Origin: Bacillus siamensis KCTC 13613
GTDB lineage: Bacteria > Bacillota > Bacilli > Bacillales > Bacillaceae
DNA: 64,000 nucleotides
Reading direction: 5' to 3'
Assembly: GCF_000262045.1 (NCBI RefSeq)
Contig: NZ_AJVF01000037.1
Span: 124,001-188,000, forward strand
Below the pieces are notes generated by a model, which saw nothing but the letters and a program-made list of their open reading frames with translations, was not told the origin of the DNA and made no database searches. Every line of letters starts with the position of its first letter. Within the stretch, counting starts at the first letter, position 1. Shown here piece by piece: positions 51,884-64,000 of the stretch. The position numbers and the translations under genes are program-made.

Positions 51884-53272
51884 TTAAAGTCCGATTGACA
51901 TGTATTTGGTTTCCAGATACGGCTCAATGCCTTCCGTACCGCCTTCACGGCCGATGCCGCTTTCTTTCATTCCGCCGAACGGCGCTTGAACCGCTGACGG
52001 GCCGCCGTCATTCCAGCCGATGATGCCGTATTCAAGCTGTTCAGAAATATAGATGCCGCGGCGGTAGTTTTCTGTAAAGAAATAAGCCGCAAGCCCGAAC
52101 GGCGTATCGTTCGCAAGCTTGATCGCTTCATCGATATCTGAGAACGTAACGATCGGCGCAACCGGGCCGAAAGTTTCTTCATGCATGATGTTCATGGATG
52201 TATCTACGTTTGACAGCACGGTCGGCGTCACGAAATAGCATCCTTTTTCATCGTTTTGGTCATATGTTCCGCCTGTCAGCACTTCTGCGCCTTTTTCCAC
52301 GGCGTCATTAATTTGAGCGACGATTTTATCGAAGCCTTTTTTGTTGATGACTGGGCCGACGTTTACGCCTTTTTCAAGACCGTTTCCGACTTTGAGTTTC
52401 GCAGCTTCTTCACTCAGTTTTTTCGCAAACTCGTCTTTCACGGATTCGTGTACGATCAGACGGTTCGCACAGACGCAGGTTTGGCCGGCATTTCTGAATT
52501 TAGAGGCCATTGTTTGGGCTACCGCCAGATCAAGATCAGCGTCTTCATCTACGATCAGCGGCGCATGTCCGCCAAGCTCCATCGACATATGTTTTACGGT
52601 GTCGGCGCTGTTTTTCATCAGGATTTTGCCGACAGGCGTTGAGCCGGTAAAGGTAATTTTGCGGATTTTCGGGCTGCTGGTAAAGACGTTTCCGATTTCG
52701 GCTCCGTCACCGATCACCACTTGCAGCACGTCCTTCGGAATTCCCGCTTCATATGCGAGACGCGCAAGGGCGTAAGCGGAAAGCGGCGTATCCTCCGCGG
52801 GTTTGATGATGAACGTACAGCCTGCGGCCAAAGCGGGCGCGGCTTTTCTTGTAATCATCGCATTCGGGAAATTCCACGGCGTGATCGCGGCTACCGGGCC
52901 GACCGCCTGGCGGGTGACGATGATCCGTTTGCCCGTTGTCGGCGCAGGTACGGTTCTGCCGTAAATCCGTTTTGCTTCCTCGGCAAACCATTCAATATAG
53001 CCGGCGCCGTATAAAACTTCTCCGACCGCTTCTTCGTACGGTTTACCGTTTTCCTTCGTAATTAATTCCGCCAGTTCTTCTTTATTTTCAACAATCAGCT
53101 CATACCATTTTCTCAAAAGTGAGGCACGTTCTCCCGCTGATGTTTTGGACCATGATTGAAACGCTTGATGTGAACGTTCAATCGCTTTTTCAACTTCTTC
53201 GGCCGTCTGCTGGGGGATGCTTTCGATCGCCTCTCCCGTTGCCGGGTTGTACACTGTTAATTGTTCTGGCAT
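51884..53272 (-). CDS. gabD: GabD, succinate-semialdehyde dehydrogenase
   Basis: A 462-residue aldehyde dehydrogenase. Glu in [11 protein letters not shown] (about residue 248) and Cys in GQTCVCANR (about 280) form the active site; [11 protein letters not shown] holds the NAD site. Oxidises succinate semialdehyde, the product of GabT, to succinate. The ATG at 53272 gives the B. subtilis length, with AAAGGA nine bases upstream. Lies 105 bases after gabT. Confidence 0.94.
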   Translation of the reverse strand: MPEQLTVYNPATGEAIESIPQQTAEEVEKAIERSHQAFQSWSKTSAGERASLLRKWYELIVENKEELAELITKENGKPYEEAVGEVLYGAGYIEWFAEEAKRIYGRTVPAPTTGKRIIVTRQAVGPVAAITPWNFPNAMITRKAAPALAAGCTFIIKPAEDTPLSAYALARLAYEAGIPKDVLQVVIGDGAEIGNVFTSSPKIRKITFTGSTPVGKILMKNSADTVKHMSMELGGHAPLIVDEDADLDLAVAQTMASKFRNAGQTCVCANRLIVHESVKDEFAKKLSEEAAKLKVGNGLEKGVNVGPVINKKGFDKIVAQINDAVEKGAEVLTGGTYDQNDEKGCYFVTPTVLSNVDTSMNIMHEETFGPVAPIVTFSDIDEAIKLANDTPFGLAAYFFTENYRRGIYISEQLEYGIIGWNDGGPSAVQAPFGGMKESGIGREGGTEGIEPYLETKYMSIGL

Positions 53273-53377
53273 ATTGAACATTCCTTTCTCTGCTATAGTA
53301 AAGCCATTGAATGCTTGTTGATATATCTCACACTTTCATGATAGCAGACCCATCCGCCGGCATACCAATAATTGAAC

Positions 53378-56201
<2,824 letters not shown>

Positions 56202-56204
<3 letters not shown>

Positions 56205-56227
56205 AAAAACCCCGAAATTCGGGGACT
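56202..56227. terminator. bidirectional terminator, gabR and yczG
   Basis: AACCCCGAA and TTCGGGG with flanking A and T runs, between converging gene ends. Confidence 0.85.
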
Positions 56228-56229
56228 AT

Positions 56230-56544
56230 TTACCAGCGGTCCGGCTCTGTCTGCAAAATCGCCTCCAGCAGGCCGGGAAACGCCGCTTGTAAATCATCTT
56301 TGCGCAGGGAATAATAACGGTGCTTCCCGTCTATGCGCACTTGGGCGATCCCCGCTTCCCGGAGCACTTTAAAGTGATGGGACAGCGTTGATTTGGCGAC
56401 CCGGACATCCGCACATGTGCCGCACGTTTTTTCAGTTGTTTCCGCCAATTGTTTGACCAGCTCTAAGCGGAGCGGATCACTCAGAGCATGAAGAACCTTT
56501 GTCAGCTGTAAGCGGTCGGTTTCAGGATGATTTGGAATGTTCAT
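56230..56544 (-). CDS. yczG: YczG, ArsR-family repressor
   Basis: A 104-residue ArsR-type winged helix protein. The recognition helix is [18 protein letters not shown], preceded by CGTCADV whose two cysteines could sense metal or thiol stress. Divergent from ycnE-nfrA2, with a palindrome between them. The inducer is unknown. Confidence 0.87.
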   Translation of the reverse strand: MNIPNHPETDRLQLTKVLHALSDPLRLELVKQLAETTEKTCGTCADVRVAKSTLSHHFKVLREAGIAQVRIDGKHRYYSLRKDDLQAAFPGLLEAILQTEPDRW

Positions 56545-56633
56545 GAGTCAAATGTAACACATAAAAGCGGCGGGTGACAATTTAGGCGGTGAGGGTTTTT
56601 TCTTTACCATTCACTGCGAAACATGTTACAGTT

Positions 56634-56653
56634 AGTTCGATAATATTCGAACT
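56634..56653. promoter_or_regulatory. palindrome between yczG and ycnE, candidate YczG operator
   Basis: AGTTCGATAATATTCGAACT is a perfect 7-6-7 palindrome about 30 bases before the ycnE start, the usual place and size for an ArsR-family operator. Confidence 0.65.
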
Positions 56654-56685
56654 ATAACAAATAAACCCAATCAGGAGGAATAACA

Positions 56686-56973
56686 ATGATCGTCTTACAG
56701 GCTTACATGAAAGTAAAAGCGGATAAACGCGAGGAATTTTTAGGAGAAGCACAATCACTTGTTCAGCATTCACGTGCGGAAGAAGGAAATGTGCAATACG
56801 ACCTTTTCGAAAAAATCGGTGAAGAAAATACGTTCGTCATGCTTGAACAATGGAAAGATGAAGAAGCGATGAAATCCCACAACGCCACTGACCATTTCCA
56901 AGGATTCGTGGCAAAAGCAAAAGAAGTGCTGAGTGCGCCGCTTGATGTCGTCCGCACAGAGCTGTCAGAGTAA
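56686..56973 (+). CDS. ycnE: YcnE, ABM-family monooxygenase-like protein
   Basis: A 95-residue ABM-fold protein of the YgiN/LsrG type (VLQAYMKVKADKREEFLGEA; HSRAEEGNVQYDLFE; SHNATDHFQGF with conserved His). These act on quinones or other small molecules as dimers. AGGAGG precedes the ATG. It is followed after 16 bases by the flavin reductase nfrA2, so the pair may handle electrophilic or quinone compounds under YczG control. Confidence 0.88.
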   Translation: MIVLQAYMKVKADKREEFLGEAQSLVQHSRAEEGNVQYDLFEKIGEENTFVMLEQWKDEEAMKSHNATDHFQGFVAKAKEVLSAPLDVVRTELSE

Positions 56974-56989
56974 CGAAAGGATGAATAAC

Positions 56990-57736
56990 ATGAACGAAGT
57001 CCTTCAAATATTAACAGACCACCGTTCCATCCGCAGCTACACAGATGAACCCGTATCGGATGAGCAGCTGGATCTTATCATCCAAGCAACTCAGGCAGCG
57101 CCGACTTCCATTAACGGCCAGCAATTTACTGTTATTGCGGTGAAAGATAAGGAGCGGAAGAAAAAAATATCCGAATTGGCCGGCGGCCAGCCGTGGATTG
57201 ACCAAGCGCCTGTTTTCCTTTTATTCTGCGCTGATTTTAACCGCGCCAAAATTGCGCTTGAAGAATATAATGATACACCGCTTGAGATCACGAACGGTTT
57301 AGAGTCCGTTCTAGTCGGAGCCGTAGATGTCGGGATTGCGCTCGGTACGGCAACGGCTGCGGCTGAATCAATGGGACTCGGCACTGTGCCGATCGGCGCC
57401 GTGCGCGGCAAGCCTGACGAACTCATTGAATTGCTGAAACTTCCGAAATACGTTTTCCCGGTTTCCGGTCTCGTCATCGGCCATCCGGCAGACCGCTCCG
57501 CGAAAAAACCGCGTCTGCCGCAAGCAGCCGTTCTGCATCATGAAACGTATCAAGAAGAAGATTTAAGAACCCATATCGAGGCCTATGACAAGCAGATGTC
57601 CGAATACATGAAAAAACGCACCGACGGACAGGAAACAAGAAACTGGTCACAAGGCATCACTTCCTACTATAAGCAGGTTTATTATCCTCACATTCGTGAA
57701 ATGCTTGAAAAACAAGGATTTAAGACGGATAAATAA
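56990..57736 (+). CDS. nfrA2: NfrA2 (YcnD), NADPH-FMN oxidoreductase
   Basis: A 248-residue nitroreductase-family flavoprotein. FMN contact residues appear at HRSIRSYTDEPVS, APTSINGQQFTV and GLGTVPIGAVRG. Reduces FMN, nitro compounds and quinones with NADPH. The ATG at 56990 (MNEVLQIL) has GAAAGG upstream and matches family length. Second gene behind ycnE. Confidence 0.92.
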   Translation: MNEVLQILTDHRSIRSYTDEPVSDEQLDLIIQATQAAPTSINGQQFTVIAVKDKERKKKISELAGGQPWIDQAPVFLLFCADFNRAKIALEEYNDTPLEITNGLESVLVGAVDVGIALGTATAAAESMGLGTVPIGAVRGKPDELIELLKLPKYVFPVSGLVIGHPADRSAKKPRLPQAAVLHHETYQEEDLRTHIEAYDKQMSEYMKKRTDGQETRNWSQGITSYYKQVYYPHIREMLEKQGFKTDK

Positions 57737-57745
57737 ACGTATCAG

Positions 57746-57777
57746 CCTGCCGGAACACTCCGGCAGGTTTTTTCTAT
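57746..57777 (+). terminator. ycnE-nfrA2 terminator
   Basis: CCTGCCGGAACACTCCGGCAGG with a T run, 10 bases after the nfrA2 stop. Confidence 0.9.
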
Positions 57778-57896
57778 TTCTCAAACAAAAGCGTTGACAC
57801 TGCGCAAAAATTTTTGTTAATATTTTCATCATATACTCATTGGTTTTCTGTGAACCGATGGGTTTTCTATTGTGACGAAAGAAGGAATCTGGGCTT

Positions 57897-58772
57897 ATGA
57901 ATGATAAGAAAACGGATATTCTGCTGGCGGCAAGAAAGCTTTTTTCGGGGAAAAGCTTTTCGTCGGTATCGATGCAGGCGATTGCTGAGGAGTGCAAAGT
58001 CTCCAAAGCATCTTTATATAAGCTGTTTGAATCGAAGGAAGACCTGCTTCTGGAGCTGCTCGATTTTAACCAGAAACAGATGGTAGCGGCCGCTTCACTA
58101 TTGAATGAAGAAACAAGCCTGTCTCCTGAGGAACGGTTTGCCAAAAAACTGATGGCTGAGCTTGAAGGCTTCAGGCGCAATCAGCAGTTTTTTAATATGC
58201 TGATGTACGGAAGCCCTTCCTCTATTAATGACCGGGTAAAACGGCATATTCACAGGGCCCGTTCCACTTTTATCTGCTGGCATCGCGATTCACTGATTCA
58301 GACGTACGGCGAAGACATCATTCCTTATGTATGGGAGCTGGTGATTGTCCTGCAGGGGCTCCTGAGAGAATGCATCACGCTGATTAAGCTGGAAAAAGAA
58401 CCGCTCGACCTGGAACCTCTCACGGAGTTTATCATCCGCCATCTCAATCTCATCGTCGAAAACAGGAAAACCGAAACCGCTTTGCCGCAGGAGATGATTG
58501 ACCTTTATATCGCCTCCGCTTCCTCATTTGAGCCGAAAGACAAAACCGTATTGCTGGCTGAAAGCCTGAAGGAGCTGAAAGAAGCCGTCTCAGCCCTTCC
58601 TGAGGAGAAATATGATGCCGCGGGTTTCGCTTCCGCGGCGGCCATGCTGGAGAAAGAATCAGCGGACAAACAGCCGCGGGATTTTCTCATAAAAGCGCTC
58701 ATCGGTTATTTGGAACAGGCCGGACCGCTGCACCAGCCGCTTGCAGCCGTTAAAACATTGCTCAAACTATAA
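57897..58772 (+). CDS. ycnC: YcnC, TetR-family repressor
   Basis: A 291-residue TetR-type regulator: DNA-binding part [31 protein letters not shown] at the N-terminus (shown with a gap) and a large helical C-terminal domain for ligand binding. It is cotranscribed with the drug pump gene ycnB, 17 bases downstream, and likely represses the pair. A short direct repeat region with GAACCGATGGGTTT upstream may be its operator. Confidence 0.9.
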   Translation: MNDKKTDILLAARKLFSGKSFSSVSMQAIAEECKVSKASLYKLFESKEDLLLELLDFNQKQMVAAASLLNEETSLSPEERFAKKLMAELEGFRRNQQFFNMLMYGSPSSINDRVKRHIHRARSTFICWHRDSLIQTYGEDIIPYVWELVIVLQGLLRECITLIKLEKEPLDLEPLTEFIIRHLNLIVENRKTETALPQEMIDLYIASASSFEPKDKTVLLAESLKELKEAVSALPEEKYDAAGFASAAAMLEKESADKQPRDFLIKALIGYLEQAGPLHQPLAAVKTLLKL

Positions 58773-58789
58773 AGAAAGAAGGAATCAGC

Positions 58790-60214
58790 TTGAATAAGAG
58801 TATTATAACTGCACCATACAACCGCTCTGTCATTGTCGGGATTCTTTTGGCGGGAGCGTTCGTCGCCATTTTGAACCAGACGCTGCTTATTACGGCGCTG
58901 CCGCACATTATGAATGACTTCAATATAGACGCCAACAAAGCGCAATGGCTGACAACATCGTTTATGCTGACGAACGGGATTTTAATCCCGATTACCGCGT
59001 TTTTAATAGAGAAATTTACGAGCCGTACCCTCTTGATTTCCGCCATGAGTATTTTCACGGCCGGAACCATTGTCGGTGCATTCGCTCCGAACTTTCCGGT
59101 ATTGTTAACGGCCCGGATTATCCAGGCGGCCGGCGCCGGAATCATGCTGCCGCTCATGCAGACGGTATTTCTCACGATTTTCCCGATTGAAAAGCGCGGC
59201 CGCGCAATGGGTATGGTCGGCTTGGTGATCTCGTTCGCGCCGGCAATCGGCCCGACGCTTTCCGGATGGGCGGTCGAAGCATTCTCTTGGCGCTCTTTGT
59301 TTTATATCATCTTTCCGATCGCGGTCATCGATTTGCTTTTAGCGATTATTCTGATGAAAAACGTCACGACATTACGAGAAACACAGATTGATATTTTATC
59401 CGTGATCTTATCGACCCTCGGATTCGGCGGCCTGCTTTACGGCTTCTCAAGCGCCGGTTCATCAGGGTGGACCAGTACTGAAGTGCTGACCTCGCTGCTT
59501 GTCGGAGCGGTCGCGCTGATTTTCTTTATCTCAAGACAGATGAAGCTCAAAAAACCGATGCTGGAATTCCGCGTGTTTTCCTTCGGGATTTTCAGCCTGA
59601 CCACCCTGCTCGGCACGCTTGTTTTCGCGCTGCTGATCGGAACGGAAACCATTCTCCCGCTCTACACGCAGAAGGTCCGGGGCGTATCCGCGTTTGATAC
59701 CGGATTAATGCTTTTGCCGGGCGCGGTTGTGATGGGGATGATGTCTCCGTTTATCGGCCGGATTTTTGACAAAATCGGCGGAAAGGGCCTTGCGATGACC
59801 GGATTCTTTATCATCCTGCTCACGTCCCTGCCGTTTATGAATCTGACGGACTCGACTTCTCTCATTTGGATTGTCGTCGTTTATACCGCGCGGCTTTTGG
59901 GAACAGCCATGATTATGATGCCGGTGACGACAGCGGGAATCAACGCCCTGCCGCGCCACTTAATTCCGCACGGCACAGCCATGAACAATACCGTCCGCCA
60001 AATCGGCGGTTCCATCGGTACGGCGCTGCTTGTTTCCATTATGAGCAGCCAGGCTGCGCACGCAAATACGTCAGCTCCGGCAAACGCCGCCCTGCACGGC
60101 ATGAATGCGGCATTTGTCGTAGCCGCCTGCATCGCGCTGGCCGGCTTCCTGCTATCTTTCACTTTGAAGAAAAAACCGCGTCAGCCTGAGCGGCAGCAGG
60201 CCGTCACGCGTTAA
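58790..60214 (+). CDS. ycnB: YcnB, MFS drug efflux pump (DHA2/EmrB type)
   Basis: A 474-residue transporter with fourteen membrane helices. EmrB/QacA features: LNQTLLITALPHIMNDF at helix 1, QWLTTSFMLTNGILIP at helix 2, and the antiporter motif AAGAGIMLPLMQTVF at helix 5. Exports toxic compounds with protons. TTG start behind GAAGGAAT. Second gene after ycnC. Confidence 0.92.
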   Translation: MNKSIITAPYNRSVIVGILLAGAFVAILNQTLLITALPHIMNDFNIDANKAQWLTTSFMLTNGILIPITAFLIEKFTSRTLLISAMSIFTAGTIVGAFAPNFPVLLTARIIQAAGAGIMLPLMQTVFLTIFPIEKRGRAMGMVGLVISFAPAIGPTLSGWAVEAFSWRSLFYIIFPIAVIDLLLAIILMKNVTTLRETQIDILSVILSTLGFGGLLYGFSSAGSSGWTSTEVLTSLLVGAVALIFFISRQMKLKKPMLEFRVFSFGIFSLTTLLGTLVFALLIGTETILPLYTQKVRGVSAFDTGLMLLPGAVVMGMMSPFIGRIFDKIGGKGLAMTGFFIILLTSLPFMNLTDSTSLIWIVVVYTARLLGTAMIMMPVTTAGINALPRHLIPHGTAMNNTVRQIGGSIGTALLVSIMSSQAAHANTSAPANAALHGMNAAFVVAACIALAGFLLSFTLKKKPRQPERQQAVTR

Positions 60215-60215
60215 A

Positions 60216-60258
60216 CCAAAAAGAACCCGATCACGTATGTGACCGGGTTCTTTTTTTA
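60216..60258. terminator. bidirectional terminator, ycnB and yclQ
   Basis: AAAAAGAACCCG(A)TCAC and GTGACCGGGTTCTTTTT arms between converging genes. Confidence 0.92.
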
Positions 60259-61200
60259 CTTCTCGATTCCGTCTTTTACTTCTTTCACCATTTGCGCCAT
60301 GGATTCCAGGCCGCCTCCTGATAAATACCATGTAGCTGAGTCAAGGTAGACAACATGGTTGTTTTTCACGGCTTTCACCGATTTCACATAATCATTTTCA
60401 ACCACTTGTTTTGTTGAAGATTTTGTGCCGATCGCTGTTCCGCGGTCAACGACAAACATGTAATCAGGGTTTGTTTTGGCGATATATTCATAGGAAATGC
60501 TTTGTCCGTGCAGTGAGGCTTCGATGTTTTTGTCAGCCGGTTTAACGCCGAACACATCATGAATGAAGCCGTATCTTGATTTAGATCCGAACGCGCTGAT
60601 TTTGCCGTCGTTCGCCATCACCACTAAACCGTTTTTATCCGTGCTGCTTGTCTTTTTCTTCAGATCGGCAATGGACTTGTCAATTTTCGCAAGCTTATCT
60701 TTCACTTCATTTTCTTTGTTAAAGATTTTGCCGATCACTTCGGTGTTGTGTTTGAATCTGTCAACGTAGTTTGTATAGTCATCATCAAGATAAATCGTCG
60801 GCGCGATTTTTGAGAACTCTTTATAAGAATCAGATTGTCTGTGGGCGATAATGATTAAATCCGGATCAATATCTGCGACTTTTTCAAAATCCGGTTCTTT
60901 TAAACCGCCTGTATTGGCGTATTTATCACTATTGTATGAAGATAAGTATTTTGGAAGGTTTTGTTTCGGAAGTCCCGCCACATGGTCCTGTAAACCGAGT
61001 TCATCCATCGTGTCCAGCATTCCGAAGTTGAATACGACGACTTTTTTCGGGTTCTTCGGCACTTTGACTCCTTCTTTGTTCATGTCGTCCTTAATCGTGA
61101 TCATTTCTTTTGATTTGCCGGATGTTTTGTCCCCGTTTCCGCATGCAGAAACAACAAAAATCGTAACTAGCGCAATGAATAGCAATGCGAATTTTTTCAT
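60256..61200 (-). CDS. yclQ: YclQ, petrobactin-binding lipoprotein
   Basis: A 314-residue siderophore-binding protein with lipobox VVSACG, placed on the outer membrane face. Type III binding-protein fold with the long central helix (NKENEVKDKLAKIDKSIADL). In B. subtilis YclQ binds iron-loaded petrobactin and its precursors. The ATG at 61200 follows AGGTGAG by four bases. Last gene of yclNOPQ. Confidence 0.94.
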   Translation of the reverse strand: MKKFALLFIALVTIFVVSACGNGDKTSGKSKEMITIKDDMNKEGVKVPKNPKKVVVFNFGMLDTMDELGLQDHVAGLPKQNLPKYLSSYNSDKYANTGGLKEPDFEKVADIDPDLIIIAHRQSDSYKEFSKIAPTIYLDDDYTNYVDRFKHNTEVIGKIFNKENEVKDKLAKIDKSIADLKKKTSSTDKNGLVVMANDGKISAFGSKSRYGFIHDVFGVKPADKNIEASLHGQSISYEYIAKTNPDYMFVVDRGTAIGTKSSTKQVVENDYVKSVKAVKNNHVVYLDSATWYLSGGGLESMAQMVKEVKDGIEK

Positions 61201-61221
61201 GTCTCTCACCTCATCTGGTTT

Positions 61222-61980
61222 TTAAGAAAAATACACACCGATCCGCTGACTGTCAATCTCTTGAATCGGAATGGTCATATCATAAATGTCTTCAAGCACG
61301 GAAGTGTCAATAATCTCCTCCGCCGGCCCTTCTTTGACGATCCGGCCGTTTTTCAGAGCAACGATATGGTCTGAGTATACGGAAGCGAAGTTGATATCGT
61401 GAATCACTACGACGACCGTTTTTCCGAAGTCTTCCACAAGCCGCTTCAACAGCTTCATCATTTCAACGGAATGCTTCATATCTAAATTGTTCAGCGGCTC
61501 ATCGAGAAAAATATAATCCGTATCCTGAGCGATAATCATCGCGATAAACGCCCTCTGGCACTGTCCTCCGCTGAGCTGATCGAGATATTTATCCTTTAAG
61601 TCGTCAAGCTTCATATAACTGAGAGCCTGGTTGATGTGCACCCAATCCTCATCCGTCAGTTTCCCCTGGGAATACGGAAATCGGCCGAAGCTGACCAAGT
61701 CTTTAATCGTCAGCCTGATATTGATTTGGTTCGTCTGTTTCAGGATGCTGATTTTTTTCGCCAGCTCATTGCTTTTGCAGGAACCGATCTCTTGCCCGTC
61801 AACCGTGATTTCTCCGGAATCCGTCTTAATCAGCCGGCTCATGATAGACAGCAGCGTGCTTTTTCCCGCGCCGTTCGGACCGATAAACGAGGTCAGCCTG
61901 CCCTTTTGAATGGAAAGAGACGTTTTCTCAAGGACGACTTTCCCGCCGTATTGTTTGCTTACATTTTTGACCTCTACCAT
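61222..61980 (-). CDS. yclP: YclP, petrobactin ABC transporter ATPase
   Basis: A 252-residue ABC ATPase: Walker A GPNGAGKST, Q-loop KQTN, signature LSGGQCQRAF, Walker B YIFLDEP and switch His in VVIHD. Powers import of iron-petrobactin through YclN and YclO. It overlaps yclO by seven bases. Confidence 0.95.
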   Translation of the reverse strand: MVEVKNVSKQYGGKVVLEKTSLSIQKGRLTSFIGPNGAGKSTLLSIMSRLIKTDSGEITVDGQEIGSCKSNELAKKISILKQTNQINIRLTIKDLVSFGRFPYSQGKLTDEDWVHINQALSYMKLDDLKDKYLDQLSGGQCQRAFIAMIIAQDTDYIFLDEPLNNLDMKHSVEMMKLLKRLVEDFGKTVVVVIHDINFASVYSDHIVALKNGRIVKEGPAEEIIDTSVLEDIYDMTIPIQEIDSQRIGVYFS

Positions 61981-62921
61981 GATTTATTCTCCTTTAACAG
62001 CAGATAGATAAAATAAATCCCGCCGGCAAAATTAATGATGACGCTCAGCGTCGTGGAAAACGTGAACACTTTTTCCACGACGAACTGGCCTCCGACAAGC
62101 GCAATGATGCTGATCAGAACAGACCCCGCGATTAAATACGTGTGCCTGAAGGTTTTTAAAAACTCTCTCGCCAGATTGACGACAAGCAGCCCTAAAAACA
62201 TAATCGGCCCGACAAGAGCCGTAGAGACAGACACAAGAACAGCGACAACAATGAGCATCTGCTTCACAAGCTTATCGTAATCAATCCCAAGGTTGACGGC
62301 GTGTTCCCTGCCAAGCGACAGCACGTCAAAAAACCGTGTGAACCGCCAGACATAAAAGCCTGTCAGAAGAAAGACGGCACCGGCAAATCCTAAAAGATCG
62401 GTGTTGATATTGTTAAAGCTGGCAAACATTTTGTCCTGAACAACCTGAAACTCATTCGGATCAATCAGCATCTGCATAAATGATGACAGACTGTTGAACA
62501 GCGTGCCGAACACGACGCCGACAAGCAGAAGGAAAAACACGTTCCGCCCCTCGCCTTTAAACATGAGCTGATACAATACGAGTGACAAGAGCACCATCAG
62601 CCCGACGGAAATGACGAAATTAAGGTTTTTGTTCATCATGACGATATTCATTGAACCGAACAGGAACACGATAACGGTCTGAATGAGCATATACAGGGAA
62701 TCGAGGCCTAGAATGCCCGGTGTCAGTATGCGGTTATTTGTAATCGTCTGGAAGATGACCGTTGAAAATGCGATCGCTCCCCCGGTGAGCATCATGGCGA
62801 GCACTTTGAAGCACCGTCTCGGCAGGGAGTATTCCCAGTTGCCCAGCCCGTAGAACAAAAAGAATCCGATACATATCATGGCGAGTGCCGCCAGCAGCGT
62901 AATTTTTTTATTATGACTCAT
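61974..62921 (-). CDS. yclO: YclO, petrobactin ABC transporter permease
   Basis: A 315-residue FecCD-family permease with about nine helices; family motifs GGAIAFSTVIFQTITNNRI and GPIMFLGLLVVNLARE are present. Pairs with YclN. Starts within the end of yclN (11-base overlap). Confidence 0.94.
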   Translation of the reverse strand: MSHNKKITLLAALAMICIGFFLFYGLGNWEYSLPRRCFKVLAMMLTGGAIAFSTVIFQTITNNRILTPGILGLDSLYMLIQTVIVFLFGSMNIVMMNKNLNFVISVGLMVLLSLVLYQLMFKGEGRNVFFLLLVGVVFGTLFNSLSSFMQMLIDPNEFQVVQDKMFASFNNINTDLLGFAGAVFLLTGFYVWRFTRFFDVLSLGREHAVNLGIDYDKLVKQMLIVVAVLVSVSTALVGPIMFLGLLVVNLAREFLKTFRHTYLIAGSVLISIIALVGGQFVVEKVFTFSTTLSVIINFAGGIYFIYLLLKENKSW

Positions 62922-63864
62922 ATGCTTTTCTCCTTAGCAGCATATACAGGAAGATGCCGCTGCCGATAACACCGACCATCAGGCCGATGGAAATTTCGTA
63001 AGGGAAGATGATCACCCTTCCCAAAATGTCGCAAAACAGCACAAAAACAGCGCCCAGGAGAGCTGTGTGGGGCAGACTGCTCCTCAGGTTGTCCCCTTTG
63101 TAGATCGACACGATATTGGGAATGATCAGACCGAGAAACGGCAGCATCCCGACGGTCAGAATCACAAGTGACGCGATGAGCGACACGATAATCAGACCGA
63201 TATTGACGACGCGTTTGTATTTCAGGCCGAGATTGACGGAAAAGCTCTCTCCCATTCCCGCCACCGTAAATTTATCCGCATAGACATAAGCGATGATCAC
63301 CAGCGGGATACTCAGATATAAAAGCTCGTACCGGCCTTTGACGACCAATGAGAAATCCCCCTGCAGCCAGGACGACAGGTTTTGGATCAGATCGTATTTA
63401 TACGCGATAAACGTGGCGACTGAACTGACGATATTCCCAAGCATTAAACCGACGAGAGGAATAAAAATCGCATCATTGAACTTGATTCTCTCGAGGATTT
63501 TCATGAACAGGAAATTTCCCGCCAATGCGAAAATAAAAGCGATAGACATTTTCACAAGCGGACTCGCTGACGTAAAAAGCATTAATGAAATCAAAATCCC
63601 GAGCCTTGCCCAGTCCATCGTTCCCGCAGTCGTCGGCGATACAAATTTATTTCGGCTGATCTGCTGCATGATTAATCCGCAGATGCTCAGGCTCATGCCG
63701 GCAATGATAATGCTCACCAAACGCGGCAGCCGGCTGTCAAATAATGTACTTGCCTGTTCTTTATTTAAATGAAAAATATCCAGCGGCGACAAGTCTTCTA
63801 CACCGATAAAAATAGAAGTACACGCCAATACCGCCAGTAGCAAAAGTAAGTAACGTAGCTTCAT
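62911..63864 (-). CDS. yclN: YclN, petrobactin ABC transporter permease
   Basis: A 317-residue FecCD-family permease, first gene of the operon. Motifs: SRLPRLVSIIIAGMSLSICG LIMQQISRN (shown with a gap) and GMLPFLGLIIPNIV. The ATG at 63864 (MKLRYLLLLLA) has GGGAGG upstream; an in-frame start five codons earlier lies within that site. A Fur box sits about 70 bases upstream. Confidence 0.94.
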   Translation of the reverse strand: MKLRYLLLLLAVLACTSIFIGVEDLSPLDIFHLNKEQASTLFDSRLPRLVSIIIAGMSLSICGLIMQQISRNKFVSPTTAGTMDWARLGILISLMLFTSASPLVKMSIAFIFALAGNFLFMKILERIKFNDAIFIPLVGLMLGNIVSSVATFIAYKYDLIQNLSSWLQGDFSLVVKGRYELLYLSIPLVIIAYVYADKFTVAGMGESFSVNLGLKYKRVVNIGLIIVSLIASLVILTVGMLPFLGLIIPNIVSIYKGDNLRSSLPHTALLGAVFVLFCDILGRVIIFPYEISIGLMVGVIGSGIFLYMLLRRKAYES

Positions 63865-63935
63865 GCTGCCTCCCCGCACCCATCACAAACGGTATGACTC
63901 ATTGCCAAACAACTCCCATATATCCCCACTCGTAA

Positions 63936-63950
63936 TGATTATCATTATCA
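63936..63950 (-). promoter_or_regulatory. Fur box upstream of yclNOPQ
   Basis: TGATTATCATTATCA on the plus strand matches the 7-1-7 Fur consensus TGATAATNATTATCA with one mismatch. A likely promoter lies just upstream: minus strand TTGACT near 63985, 16 bases, TAAGAT near 63965. Confidence 0.88.
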
Positions 63951-64000
63951 ACGACAATTATAATCTTATCATCTTTCCAAGCGCAGTCAATACGGTTTTG

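Overview
This window is chromosomal DNA of a Bacillus, most likely of the B. amyloliquefaciens/B. velezensis group. Gene content and order follow B. subtilis 168 from gsiB through the yda, mtl, ycs and ycn genes to yclNOPQ, read here in the opposite direction. Proteins differ from their B. subtilis counterparts (as I remember them) by typical inter-species amounts, and ribosome binding sites, sigma-A/sigma-B promoters and intrinsic terminators are of the Bacillus type. There are no rRNA or tRNA genes, no insertion sequences and no CRISPR array.

Left part (1-5.3 kb): the stress protein gene gsiB with its 60-bp tandem repeats, an EcsC-like gene (probably ydbA), a small multidrug resistance pump paired with a DUF5360-like membrane gene, a shortened ydaT, a secreted SH3-like protein and the manganese importer mntH behind an MntR operator. 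Positions 5.3-8.7 kb form an accessory pocket bounded by two identical 39-bp copies of one terminator. It holds a secreted helical protein whose only well-placed start codon is ATT, two membrane proteins behind it, a decayed gene, a tiny membrane protein, a hybrid reading frame joining a ydaP fragment to a phage ArpU-like remnant, and an acetyltransferase gene broken by one extra T. This pocket is the part of the window least explained by known gene order.

Core yda region (8.7-29.2 kb): stress pyruvate oxidase ydaP; a Nudix gene; the potassium importer kimA under a c-di-AMP riboswitch; the five-gene ydaJKLMN exopolysaccharide operon with its degenerate GGDEF protein YdaK; topB and lrpC; ydzA; the lipid II flippase amj; a probable small RNA of about 385 nt between ydaG and amj; the ydaDEFG stress genes behind a sigma-B-like promoter; and ydaB.

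Mannitol, pbp and ycs region (29.4-46.5 kb): mtlR and, 13 kb away, mtlAFD, each with an MtlR-type inverted repeat and a cre-like site upstream; ycsN; pbpC; yczJ/yczI; lipC; and the 5-oxoproline/Kip operon ycsF-ycsG-ycsI-kipI-kipA-kipR with a palindrome that is a good KipR operator candidate; then ycsE, an unlabelled 54-residue gene, and ycsD.

Right part (46.6-64 kb): copper genes ycnL and ycnKJI; glucose uptake and dehydrogenase genes glcU-gdh behind a sigma-G-like promoter; the GABA genes gabD and gabT with divergent gabR; yczG with a palindrome next to the ycnE-nfrA2 pair; the TetR regulator ycnC with MFS pump ycnB; and the petrobactin uptake operon yclNOPQ behind a Fur box. Gene symbols are given by recognition of family and conserved order; no database search was run.
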